Source of the DNA: a virus
Strand: one strand, 5' to 3'
DNA length: 47,039 nucleotides
IMG/VR virus record: IMGVR_UViG_3300046538_000167
Span: 1 to 47,039 of that record
A model generated the notes under the pieces. It ran no database searches and was not told where the DNA came from. It saw only the letters and a list, made by a program, of their open reading frames with translations. Below, piece after piece: positions 24,635 through 30,990 of the stretch (the stretch's first letter is position 1; each line of letters opens with the position of its first letter). The translations under genes and the position numbers were made by a program.

Positions 24635-25347
24635 TGGGAAAGCTCCTGATTCTTGTTCTTGCCGAATTTCGCGAGCAGCAGTGCGCGGGCGGACTTGCCG
24701 TCGGCCGGGATACCTTGCTGAAGGATTCGTGCTTGGGTTTGTTGGTCGGCCAGTTCGTTGGCCAGTTCGAAGGCGGTCTTCTGGCTGTCGTGGCCGATCC
24801 CGGTCAGGATCTTGCCGTCGAGCGGCTGGCCTTCCTGAGCACGGCGGATGACGATCGCGTAAGCCCGGTCAAACCGAGCGCGCATCGATTTGTCGTCCTG
24901 CTTGGCCGATCTGAGGTCGAAGATCCCCGTCTCATTGGCAGCGATGCGCACACCGTCGTGGCTGTAGGTGCCGATCAAGGCTTCCATCCACGCATCAGCC
25001 GCGGTAGGCAGACCGAAGTCCTCCGCGCTTGGCGTGCACATCGCAATGAACTCACCAACACTCGGGGCGAATGGCTTGCTCATCTTCCGGCACTTCTGAA
25101 CGCCGAATTCAATCTGCTCCAAGGTGCGAATGCCGACGTCCGCGAACTCCTTGATCCATTCGGCTTTGGCAGCGTCCAGCGCCTCGGTCGATGGCCAAGC
25201 CTGACGCCATGCCGGAAATATCCCACGCAGGCGGCGGAACAGTTCGTTCACCACTTCTGCCGTCTGTGGCGTCACAGGACGTGGATCAGGGCGCTCTACT
25301 GCCGGAACGTTGCCGACGGTAGCCATCAGTTGATTGACGGTCTTCAT
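24631..25347 (-). CDS. P: Replication protein P-like (helicase loader)
   Basis: The 238 residues have the P-family core: TAEVVNELFRRLRGIFPAWRQAW, then EWIKEFADVGIRTLEQIEFGVQKCRKMSKPFAPSVGEFIAMC, which recruits host DnaB to the phage origin. It directly follows the O-like gene with an ATGA overlap, as in lambda. The upstream nine-codon extension lies inside the O-like gene and is not used. Confidence 0.85.
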   Translation of the reverse strand: MKTVNQLMATVGNVPAVERPDPRPVTPQTAEVVNELFRRLRGIFPAWRQAWPSTEALDAAKAEWIKEFADVGIRTLEQIEFGVQKCRKMSKPFAPSVGEFIAMCTPSAEDFGLPTAADAWMEALIGTYSHDGVRIAANETGIFDLRSAKQDDKSMRARFDRAYAIVIRRAQEGQPLDGKILTGIGHDSQKTAFELANELADQQTQARILQQGIPADGKSARALLLAKFGKNKNQELSQ

Positions 25348-26105
25348 GGCGACACCACAAGGCCTTCGGCCCATCCAATGCTGTCAAAGTCCGGCTCAGC
25401 TCTCAGCGGGCGTACAGGGAGTCGGTGCACGTTGTTGGCACTCGCGGTATCACGCTTGACCCACTTCACCAGCAAGCTCACCCAAGACGCCTGAGTCTCG
25501 ATGCGACCGGATGCCGAGTAGTGGCAAACGAATGCTGCCGTCGCCTCATCGGTAAAGGCGCTGACAGGAAGCGAGGTGCGCAGTGCGTAGGCCTTCAGCA
25601 GCTTCGCATCAGGCTGCCACTCAAGGTTCATTTCGCATGGGGACTTTGGATCGACGGGCTGATCAGGGACTGAAGAATTCCCGCCCGCCGTAGTGTTGTG
25701 TTGATCTTCTCTTCTCTTCTCTTCTTTAGGTAACGCAGAAGTAACGTTCGCAGCGTTACCTTTTGTTTTGTGAGAAGCGACTCGTTTTGCGGTTAAGGCC
25801 CTGTTTTTACCGGTCTTTCCGTTGTGTCGCTCGAAGTGAGGCAGGCTGATCATGCCTTCAGCCTCTGCCATCCACCCAACCGATTTCATGTGTTCGCAGA
25901 AACCGGTAACGCCAACGGAACGATCGAGTAACTTTTTGCTAACGCTCGGAGCGTTACCTTTTTCAGTCTGCTGGTCGAACCATGCCCAGACGCGCATCAG
26001 CTTGCCGACCACTGCATCTTGGTCGATATCAGCAAGATCAGCGATCTGACAAACCTCTGGCTTGTCCATGGTCGCAAGTTCAAATTTGATCCAGTCTCCG
26101 GCCAT
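25344..26105 (-). CDS. O: O-like replication initiator with DnaT ssDNA-binding domain
   Basis: The 253-residue protein has an N-terminal winged-helix-like domain (MAGDWIKFELATMDKPEVCQIADLADIDQDAVVGKLMRVWAWF, to about 100), a basic low-complexity linker (about 105-160) and a C-terminal DnaT-type domain (LEWQPDAKLLKAY ... GRIETQASWVSLLVKWVKRD). It should bind the phage origin and load the P/DnaB complex. The start is supported by AGAGGG 7-8 bases upstream. The linker DNA contains candidate iterons. Confidence 0.83.
   Translation of the reverse strand: MAGDWIKFELATMDKPEVCQIADLADIDQDAVVGKLMRVWAWFDQQTEKGNAPSVSKKLLDRSVGVTGFCEHMKSVGWMAEAEGMISLPHFERHNGKTGKNRALTAKRVASHKTKGNAANVTSALPKEEKRREDQHNTTAGGNSSVPDQPVDPKSPCEMNLEWQPDAKLLKAYALRTSLPVSAFTDEATAAFVCHYSASGRIETQASWVSLLVKWVKRDTASANNVHRLPVRPLRAEPDFDSIGWAEGLVVSP
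25730..25958. repeat. ori: Candidate replication origin: GGTAACGC iterons within O
   Basis: The 8-mer GGTAACGC occurs four times in 229 bases, alternating orientation: 25730-25737, 25754-25761 (reverse), 25905-25912 and 25951-25958 (reverse). Two more degenerate TAACG half-sites make dyads: GTAACG-N7-CGTTAC at 25742-25760 and TAACGCT-N3-AGCGTTA at 25940-25956. A pyrimidine tract of four TCTTC units (25706-25725) adjoins. Lambda has its iterons and purine-rich region inside O, so this is the likely phage ori. Confidence 0.65.
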
Positions 26106-26201
26106 GTTATTGACCCTCTGTAGAGAGAGCAAAAAGCCGCTTGTGCATCTTTATTCCAATCGGCATAATCAGCTCCAGTGCGTAGTGCAATGCGTTAAAC
26201 G

Positions 26202-26231
26202 AAAAAGCCGACCTAGCCCGTCGGTTTTTTT
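26202..26231 (-). terminator. tR1-like terminator between regulatory genes and O
   Basis: CCGAC-N7-GTCGG is flanked by A5 and T7 runs, so it can terminate in both directions; on the minus strand it ends in CTTTTT. It lies after the 26243-26488 gene and before O. The rest of 26106-26242 has no frame; the O Shine-Dalgarno is at its left end. Confidence 0.75.
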
Positions 26232-26242
26232 GTGTCTGCGAT

Positions 26243-26488
26243 TTAGGTGTCTTCACTTTTCAGGCCCTCATCAGGCTTTGCTTTCGCTGGTGAATACGGT
26301 TTGCGAAATGGCTGAATCGTCCCTGGCATCGTCTTGGGTCTTGTTCTTGCGACGATGTGCTTCTCAATCATTTCCTTGGCCAGTTGCTCTGGCGTAATTC
26401 CGAGTGTCTTGGCCTCTTGCCTCAGCAGCTCGATATCCTCTTCATCCGCGATCTGTCGAAGTGACAGGTCGTCGTGGTTCTCAGGCAT
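26243..26488 (-). CDS. Small regulatory-region protein (CII position), unrecognised
   Basis: The 81 residues begin MPENHDDLSLRQIADEEDIELLRQEAKTLGITPEQLAKEMIEKH and end in a basic, disordered tail. GGAGG six bases before this ATG decides the start. It occupies the place of cII between cro and O but lacks a CII-like HTH; a short LGITPEQLAKEM segment could be helical. It may be a small DNA- or protein-binding regulator (inference). Confidence 0.5.
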   Translation of the reverse strand: MPENHDDLSLRQIADEEDIELLRQEAKTLGITPEQLAKEMIEKHIVARTRPKTMPGTIQPFRKPYSPAKAKPDEGLKSEDT

Positions 26489-26507
26489 ACAGCCTCCATA
26501 AGGGCCT

Positions 26508-26696
26508 TCAGGCCACGTCTTGGGTGCGGGTAAGCTCATCCCTCATCTGCTGAATCGCAGCCTTCAGGATTTCCCGCGCCAGTACGGCCTTCTGCGTCCC
26601 GTGGATCTTTGCCAGCGATCGCAGGTACTCGTCGTACTCGTCGCTTAGGCGGACTTTCGTTTCGTTGTGGTTCAGGTGCTTAGGGTCTTCGTACAT
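26508..26696 (-). CDS. Ribbon-helix-helix-like regulator
   Basis: The 62 residues fit an Arc/MetJ fold: ETKVRLSDEYDEYLRSLAKIHGTQKAVLAREILKAAIQQM, where a short strand (TKVRL) is followed by two helices. It is coded second in the pR operon after cro and may control pR, pL or an antirepressor (inference). A Shine-Dalgarno AGGAG lies upstream. Confidence 0.6.
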   Translation of the reverse strand: MYEDPKHLNHNETKVRLSDEYDEYLRSLAKIHGTQKAVLAREILKAAIQQMRDELTRTQDVA

Positions 26697-26725
26697 AGGG
26701 GTAAAACTCCTGGCTATCGAATTGG

Positions 26726-26920
26726 TTAGGCGGCAGGTGTAAGGAAGCGCATGGCATCGTCTGATGCCTTCAGAACGCCGCCGGTAATCGCCTGCAACTG
26801 AAGCTGGCGAAGGGGAGGCACAGATTCAGGCCACTGAGAAACCGCTCCAGGGCTGATGCCCAGAGCCTCAGCAACCTTACTGACGCCTTTGAAGTGGTTG
26901 AGAACCTCAGTCTTTTTCAT
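26726..26920 (-). CDS. cro: Cro-like repressor
   Basis: The 64 residues contain a helix-turn-helix at about 10-32 (HFKGVSKVAEALGISPGAVSQWPESVPPLRQLQLQ), typical of the Cro family that senses one strand-turn near the N-terminus. It is the first gene of the pR transcript, divergent from cI, and competes with CI at the shared operators. A Shine-Dalgarno GTGGAG lies about 6 bases before the ATG. Confidence 0.85.
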   Translation of the reverse strand: MKKTEVLNHFKGVSKVAEALGISPGAVSQWPESVPPLRQLQLQAITGGVLKASDDAMRFLTPAA

Positions 26921-26944
26921 AAGTGCTCCACTTAGTTTGGTTGA

Positions 26945-27017
26945 ATTTAAGCATGCTTAATGCAAGAACGCAATATGGGTCTGCATGCTTAAGCTCGCCG
27001 GAATTAAGCTCGCTTAA
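26945..27017. promoter_or_regulatory. OR operators with pR promoter (cro side)
   Basis: Three copies of the TTAAGC-N2-GCTTAA operator: 26947-26960 (TTAAGCATGCTTAA, perfect palindrome), 26979-26992 (right half perfect) and 27004-27017 (TTAAGCTCGCTTAA). Centres are 32 and 25 bases apart. On the minus strand pR has TTGCGT (26968-26973), a 17-base spacer and TTAAAT (26945-26950), so the first operator covers the -10. A cI-side promoter has no clear -35; TTATCT at 27021-27026 is a possible -10. Confidence 0.85.
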
Positions 27018-27037
27018 CTTTTATCTAGGGCTTGTAA

Positions 27038-27766
27038 ATGAATTTTTTCGGACGAGATATTTCAGAGCCTGCCGGCCGTCATGAGCGGGTGGCGCTGGCG
27101 ATCGAGCACAGCAAGCTGTCGAAATCCGAGATGGCGAAGCGCTGCGGAGTATCGCCGTCCGCCGTAACCCAGTGGACGACGGGCGAAACCGCATCTATAA
27201 AGCCAGAGAACCTTTTCGCTCTGGCTTCTGAGTCAGGAGTGAGCGCGAGGTGGATCGCAACTGGTGAGGGAGTCCCGGAACCATTCACTCCGGGCAAAAA
27301 TGTTATTGCGTGGGAAGCGCCTGAGGATCTTCCAAATGACCAGTTCATTATCGTGCCTCGGATTGAGGTGAGATTTGCAGCAGGGACGGGAGAGATGGTG
27401 ATCGAGGAAGTGCACCAGGATCAGGGAAATGCGTATCGGATGGATTGGATTAGGCGAAAGCGGCTGAACCCCAAGAACCTCTCAGACTTCATCGTTACAG
27501 GCGAATCAATGGAGCCAACGCTCCCGGAGGGATCCAAGGTCACACTGGATTTAAGCAACACGGCTATACAGGACGGAAAGGTATACGGCATCCGGTACGG
27601 GAATGAGTTACGAATCAAGCGGCTATATAAGAGGTTCGATGGTGGGCTGATCATCCGCTCCGACAATGCCACGAAGAACCCAGACGAAAGCCTGAACCCC
27701 GACCAGCTCGAACATGTTTCAGTCATTGGGAGGTACGTGGCCCACAGCTTTGACGGAGACATTTAA
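27038..27766 (+). CDS. cI: CI-like repressor (LexA/S24 type)
   Basis: This is the lysogeny repressor. The 242 residues have an N-terminal HTH (about 27-48, LSKSEMAKRCGVSPSAVTQW) and a C-terminal S24 self-cleavage domain with cleavage site A115-G116, Ser157 in GESMEP and Lys194 in LRIKRLYK. SOS-induced RecA should therefore trigger autocleavage and induction. AGGG lies 7 bases before the ATG. It is divergent from cro and flanked by OR and OL operators. Confidence 0.92.
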   Translation: MNFFGRDISEPAGRHERVALAIEHSKLSKSEMAKRCGVSPSAVTQWTTGETASIKPENLFALASESGVSARWIATGEGVPEPFTPGKNVIAWEAPEDLPNDQFIIVPRIEVRFAAGTGEMVIEEVHQDQGNAYRMDWIRRKRLNPKNLSDFIVTGESMEPTLPEGSKVTLDLSNTAIQDGKVYGIRYGNELRIKRLYKRFDGGLIIRSDNATKNPDESLNPDQLEHVSVIGRYVAHSFDGDI

Positions 27767-27794
27767 GCCGAACGTCTAATAGACATCTAACTTG

Positions 27795-27818
27795 AAGCCC
27801 GCCATGCGCGGGCTTTTT
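27795..27818 (+). terminator. Terminator of cI
   Basis: AAGCCCGC-CATGC-GCGGGCTT is followed by TTTGC; it separates cI from the pL operators so that cI transcription does not enter the pL operon. Confidence 0.88.
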
Positions 27819-27830
27819 GCTGTCTCACGA

Positions 27831-27889
27831 TTAAGCATGCTAAATATTTTTCATCAGCATGCTTGACTCATCCATTTAAGCAAGCTTAA
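27831..27889. promoter_or_regulatory. OL operators, three copies
   Basis: Three 14-bp sites match the OR consensus: 27831-27844 (TTAAGCATGCTAAA), 27853-27866 (ATCAGCATGCTTGA) and 27876-27889 (TTAAGCAAGCTTAA). Centres are 22 and 23 bases apart, about two helical turns, which places dimers on one face for cooperative binding. The second and third overlap the pL -35 and -10. Confidence 0.85.
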
Positions 27890-27891
27890 AT
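27863..27891 (+). promoter_or_regulatory. pL promoter
   Basis: TTGACT (27863-27868), a 17-base spacer and TTAAAT (27886-27891). It is the best sigma-70 match seen in the prophage, and the -10 is the same hexamer as in pR. Repressor at OL2/OL3 would block it directly. Confidence 0.82.
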
Positions 27892-27897
27892 GACCTC

Positions 27898-28135
27898 AAG
27901 CCAAACGAAACACGGCCAGGGCCTGAAAAGGTTCGCTTACACGACTGGTGAAGCCGCCAGATAGCCCGGGATCAGCGAAGTGATCTCCAAGCCTCCTGAC
28001 AGGAGACCGACTTGAACCAAGTTCTTTGACATAGAGATTCAAGACGGTGACCAGCCAGTAGCGGGTCACGGAGAACAGATTTCCTCGATGCGCTTGGAAG
28101 CAGGCGCATTCGGAAAATCGGACAGGAGAAGGAAG
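27898..28135 (+). other. Structured pL leader, no gene
   Basis: No plausible reading frame. Several short hairpins follow one another: GATCA/TGATC near 27972, CTCCTG/CAGGAG near 28000, CTTG/CAAG near 28012, GTGACC/GGTCAC near 28047-28070 and ATGCGC/GCGCAT near 28088-28112. This could hold a nut-type antitermination site or translational control for the first gene. The last bases include the Shine-Dalgarno AGGAGAAGG. Confidence 0.5.
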
Positions 28136-28474
28136 ATGTCAAAACAGAACGATATAGAGCATCTACAAGACCTGATGCAAAAAGGCGAGCTGACCGCAGA
28201 TCAAGCGAACGTGCAGATGGTTCGCAACGAGCGCTTCAGGATGGTGGTGAACAGCCTCCCTGCGAGCCTTCGGAAGGCCCTCAACGCCGCAGTTCGTAAC
28301 GGCGAGCTTGGGCACATGAAGAAAGACGGCCACAAGCCTGAATGCTACTTCCACCCAACCTTCGAATATTTGGCAAAGGCTGAACGCCTGAAGCGAGAGC
28401 GCGAAGTGATCAGCGCGCGCGGCGCGGCAACTGTATGCATGAGCGACATCGTGCGCGCCGGGGACCAACCCTGA
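28136..28474 (+). CDS. First protein of the pL operon, unrecognised (N position)
   Basis: The 112 residues begin MSKQNDIEHLQDLMQKGELTADQANVQMVRNERFRMVVNSLPASLRKALNAAVRNGELGHMKKDG; helical and basic overall, with a likely RNA- or DNA-binding charge pattern (KRLREREVISARG near the C-terminus). It holds the place of lambda N, the antiterminator, and an intrinsic terminator lies 1 kb downstream in the same operon, but there is no clear Arg-rich motif of N. The start is chosen by AGGAGAAGG. Confidence 0.6.
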   Translation: MSKQNDIEHLQDLMQKGELTADQANVQMVRNERFRMVVNSLPASLRKALNAAVRNGELGHMKKDGHKPECYFHPTFEYLAKAERLKREREVISARGAATVCMSDIVRAGDQP

Positions 28475-28499
28475 ACCATCTTCCTGCGCATTCACAGAG

Positions 28500-28702
28500 T
28501 GCGCAGCTGGGTGCGGATGAGTACACGCGGCGTAATGCCGCCCCCTGCATCACCTACTGCTAACGCCACACCCAGTCGCTGCCTCCAGTAGAGAGCGACC
28601 GGATATCAGATGGCATCTGGCTGTTTCCGGATCGCCATCTGGCTTTACAAGTGCTGTCTAAACCCCAGACAGCACTCGAAAGCCACGAACGGAGCAATAC
28701 CC
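28500..28702 (+). other. Structured intergenic segment with perfect hairpin
   Basis: No gene. A bulged stem pairs GCAGCTGGGTG (near 28503) with CACCCAG-TCG-CTGC (near 28575-28588). A second, perfect 10-bp hairpin AGTGCTGTCT/AGACAGCACT with a 7-base loop lies at 28650-28676 and has no U-tract, so it is not a terminator. The 3' end carries the Shine-Dalgarno GGAG of the next gene. Confidence 0.5.
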
Positions 28703-28975
28703 ATGACCGCACTTGAACGCCCAATATGTGATTCGGAGGTTGCTCGCAACAACCTATCTCGCGAAATCGAACGTCTCGGCGACGTCGTGCAAGACCTTGA
28801 AGCGCGACTTCAGCTCGTCATTGTGCCGTCATCTGGAATTGGCGCTGCCGCAAATGGTGGAGAACCAAAATCCCCAATGCGTAGCCCTCTTGCAGAGGAG
28901 CTTCACGCTCGCGCTGATCGCATCACCTCAATCACTGATCGCATCATCAGCCTTCGCCAAAGCCTAGATCTGTAA
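28703..28975 (+). CDS. Small coiled-coil protein, unrecognised
   Basis: The 90 residues have two helical coiled-coil segments (NNLSREIERLGDVVQDLEARLQ and LAEELHARADRITSITDRIISLRQSL) joined by a Gly/Ser/Pro linker. The two-helix hairpin design suggests a dimeric binding protein. Shine-Dalgarno GGAG ahead of ATG. The role is unknown. Confidence 0.55.
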   Translation: MTALERPICDSEVARNNLSREIERLGDVVQDLEARLQLVIVPSSGIGAAANGGEPKSPMRSPLAEELHARADRITSITDRIISLRQSLDL

Positions 28976-29038
28976 CCCACTCCATCGTCCGCCGTACGCA
29001 ACGGCCCGATATCTCTCTGGGGAAACTCGTTTAGAGAG

Positions 29039-29244
29039 TGCGTCTATATCGGGGTCTGATCTGAACCGCCAGCAGAATTGAAGGCGCTGGCAAGTAGCCG
29101 AAAAGCGAGGGTTCGCAACCTCGGGAAGAACGCGAGACCACGACCAGGCAGTGAGAAATCACCGGAGCGTGGCTTGAGGGGGCGCACTCAGAGGCGCAAA
29201 GCGGGGCTTGCCTTCCGCACAGATCAGACCCCGATGTAGATGCG
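29039..29244 (+). ncRNA. Candidate structured RNA: 24-bp closing helix around a multi-hairpin domain
   Basis: Bases 29039-29062 pair with 29221-29244 in a continuous 24-bp helix that includes three G-U pairs (29039/29244, 29042/29241, 29047/29236), which favours RNA pairing over a DNA palindrome. The 158 bases inside hold further local helices: GCCAGC/GCTGGC (near 29068-29091), CGAGG/CCTCG (near 29106-29123), CCACG/CGTGG (near 29137-29171), GCGC/GCGC (near 29180s) and GCGG/CCGC (near 29201-29218). No good reading frame is present on either strand. I do not recognise an Rfam class. Confidence 0.6.
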
Positions 29245-29508
29245 AGCGCAGGCTGATGCGCAAACGAAATGCCCAAGCGGTGGAATGACGCGGGCCTACT
29301 TAATAACAGCGACTCGGTCCACCAACCCGGAGATCAGCGCCGGGCATCTGCATCAGGCGTTCGGTGTCAGTAACCGACGGCGCGGGGTGCGTCGATAACT
29401 CAGCCTCTTTGCCAAACTCAACGCGGAGGATGCAGCCATGTAACAGACAGCCAAGCCCTCCAGCAGGAGGCATATTCACTCTCACGTAGGGAGGTCTGCG
29501 TGAGTGAC
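29245..29508 (+). other. Non-coding extension of the structured region
   Basis: No gene beyond very short frames. More hairpins can be drawn: ATGCCC/GGGCAT enclosing GGTGGA/TCCACC (from about 29270 to 29348), CCCGG/CCGGG and a bulged CGTTCGG/CCGACG. The stretch ends at an intrinsic terminator, so 28976-29536 could be the end of one long untranslated RNA. A 19-codon frame after GGAGG near 29430 is too short to support. Confidence 0.4.
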
Positions 29509-29536
29509 AAAGCCCGGACTTGTGCCGGGCTTTTTA
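29509..29536 (+). terminator. Intrinsic terminator after the structured RNA region
   Basis: AAAGCCCGG-ACTTGTG-CCGGGCTTT is followed by TTATT; 9-bp stem. It lies inside the pL operon, so most downstream genes depend on antitermination or on another promoter. Confidence 0.88.
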
Positions 29537-29559
29537 TTGGGCGATTGGAGGTGAGCGTG

Positions 29560-29871
29560 ATGAGCGATTCATTCCAAAGCAAAAACATCGTTAAGGCACG
29601 AAGCCCCCATCAGTGTGAGTGCTGTGACCGCACCATCAACCCCGGCGAGCGCTACATGAACATTGCCGGCAAGTGGGATGGTGATTTCTACGCAGTCAAG
29701 ACATGCATGGGCTGCGACAGCCTCATGGACTTGATCTGGAAGTTCGACGCAGAGCGTGATGGCTGGCTCGCTGACGATGGGCTGGCGTTTCACGAAGTAA
29801 TCGAAATCGGTGAGGAATTCGGCCTGATTTGCAGAGTTCCACAAGCCCAACCCGCTGGAGTACAGCCATGA
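29560..29871 (+). CDS. Small zinc-finger-like protein, unrecognised
   Basis: The 103 residues contain two CxxC knuckles: QCECCDRTINPGERYMNIAG and VKTCMGCDSL, which could bind one zinc with the intervening beta hairpin. The C-terminus is acidic with a final Pro/Gln tail. GGAGG precedes this ATG; an upstream GTG frame starts inside the terminator and is rejected. Confidence 0.65.
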   Translation: MSDSFQSKNIVKARSPHQCECCDRTINPGERYMNIAGKWDGDFYAVKTCMGCDSLMDLIWKFDAERDGWLADDGLAFHEVIEIGEEFGLICRVPQAQPAGVQP

Positions 29872-29996
29872 AACGCACAACCCCATCCCTCCCCCGCAAG
29901 CCCCGCCCCGACGTCCACGACTGCGCCAAAGGTCGGATGCATGACCCGGTTGCCAAGCGTGTCGTTACAACCATGCCGGGCGGGTATATCGCCTAG
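29868..29996 (+). CDS. 42-residue basic peptide, unrecognised
   Basis: The frame MKRTTPSLPRKPRPDVHDC...KRVVTTMPGGYIA has a Pro/Arg-rich N-terminus and a short conserved-looking C-terminus. It is joined by ATGA to the upstream gene and followed by AGGAG for the next, which supports a real coupled cistron. Confidence 0.45.
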   Translation: MKRTTPSLPRKPRPDVHDCAKGRMHDPVAKRVVTTMPGGYIA

Positions 29997-30005
29997 GAGA
30001 TTGAG

Positions 30006-30218
30006 ATGAGCGAATTTCAGTTACACGTCCGCAAAGGATCTCGCAGGCCGACCGGCGTGAAAAAGGACTCGATCGTTCATGCCAAGGGCGGAGGCGAAGA
30101 GATTGTCCAGCGCGCAGATCGAGTTGACTGGCGCAATGTTTCTTCGTGGGCATACACAGACAAGCCGCTGACGAAGATCGTCGACTACGCATTCTGCGAC
30201 GGCGTTTGCGACGACTAA
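30006..30218 (+). CDS. Small early protein, unrecognised
   Basis: The 70 residues begin MSEFQLHVRKGSRRPTGVKKDS and are basic in the first half and acidic at the end (CDGVCDD). A good TAGGAG lies 8 bases before the ATG. A likely beta-type fold; no motif. Confidence 0.55.
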   Translation: MSEFQLHVRKGSRRPTGVKKDSIVHAKGGGEEIVQRADRVDWRNVSSWAYTDKPLTKIVDYAFCDGVCDD

Positions 30219-30236
30219 CCCGCCACTCTGGAGGCA

Positions 30237-30668
30237 ATGATGAACGCACGATTTGATATCTGTCAGGCCGCGCACGACGCGAAGCTTCCGCCTCCAGTGA
30301 GTGAGACGCCGGAAGAGTTGGCGCGGGCCGAGTGGCTTTACAACGCCGTAGAGCAGCTTGTCTGCTTCGGTCAGGACGTGAAGGTTCGCCGCAAGCGCTT
30401 CAAGCAGAACGCCGTGACCATGTGGCAGTTCGCGCTGGCCGTGGATGAGCATGTGAACAACAGGTTGGCTGACTGCAAAGTCGATGCCCCTTCGCTCGGC
30501 TGGCTTCTGATCACTGTGGTCAGCGGGAAGCCCTGCAAAACATCGTTAGCAGAACTGCTAGGCCCAAGCGACCACTCGCTCGGCATGCTCGGCGAAATCG
30601 CTGAGAAGCTGCTACAGCCGCTCGTAGACGATGCGCTGATTGCTCAGGCAGAGGATCTGGAATTATGA
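30237..30668 (+). CDS. Hypothetical helical protein
   Basis: The 143 residues contain mixed helices with SETPEELARAEWLYNAVEQLVCFGQDVKVRRKRFKQNAV and a C-terminal EIAEKLLQPLVDDALIAQAEDLEL. GGAGGC lies upstream of a double ATG. Coupled by ATGA to the next gene. No family recognised. Confidence 0.55.
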   Translation: MMNARFDICQAAHDAKLPPPVSETPEELARAEWLYNAVEQLVCFGQDVKVRRKRFKQNAVTMWQFALAVDEHVNNRLADCKVDAPSLGWLLITVVSGKPCKTSLAELLGPSDHSLGMLGEIAEKLLQPLVDDALIAQAEDLEL

Positions 30669-30859
30669 ACCCGCATATCGCCATCGACGACGACCTCGAC
30701 GAGCTGGCCCACCCATCCTGCCCGGACAAGTACGAGATCCTGGTACTGCGCAACATCACGGCCTTCTACACCAGTAAGGCCATCACCGAAGAAGAATTCC
30801 ACCATTACTGCAAACGGCTGAATGTCGCCACGGCGAACCGGCCAAGGAGTGCGGCATGA
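30665..30859 (+). CDS. Small acidic helical protein, unrecognised
   Basis: The 64 residues have an acidic N-terminus (DDDLDELAHPSCPDKYE), then VLRNITAFYTSKAITEEEFHHYCKRLN, a short helical pair like those in many phage early proteins. ATGA overlaps on both ends. Confidence 0.5.
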   Translation: MNPHIAIDDDLDELAHPSCPDKYEILVLRNITAFYTSKAITEEEFHHYCKRLNVATANRPRSAA

Positions 30860-30990
30860 CGATCATCGCAGTGGACTACAAAGCAATGAACGAAGCCTTG
30901 ACCCGTCAGGGCTTTTTTCTGGTCGCCGATCTGCCACGGCGCATCTCCATTCAGACCCGGCGCGGCATGCTGGTGGCGAGAATATCGTGA
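30856..30990 (+). CDS. 44-residue peptide, unrecognised
   Basis: The frame MTIIAVDYKAMNEALTRQGFFLVADLPRR ends in LVARIS. It looks like a small alpha/beta unit. ATGA with the upstream gene and GTGA with the next support expression. Confidence 0.45.
   Translation: MTIIAVDYKAMNEALTRQGFFLVADLPRRISIQTRRGMLVARIS

Noticed and set aside
25706-25725. TCTTC tandem repeat as a phase-variation tract
   Set aside because: Only four 5-base units, inside the linker of O; more likely part of the origin's purine/pyrimidine tract.
27889-27963. 24-codon frame starting MTSSQTKHG after OL3
   Set aside because: Its ATG overlaps the pL -10, so it lies upstream of the expected transcription start.
29265-29350. tRNA-like segment (GCCCAAGCGGTGGAAT resembles a tRNA-Leu D-arm; TCCACCA and GGGCAT look like acceptor strands)
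   Set aside because: No proper anticodon stem with 7-base loop and no GTTCRA T-loop at the right distance; the possible acceptor lengths do not give a tRNA.
29500-29559. GTG start giving a 123-residue version of the 29560 gene
   Set aside because: The extension reads through a strong intrinsic terminator; the ATG at 29560 has GGAGG upstream.
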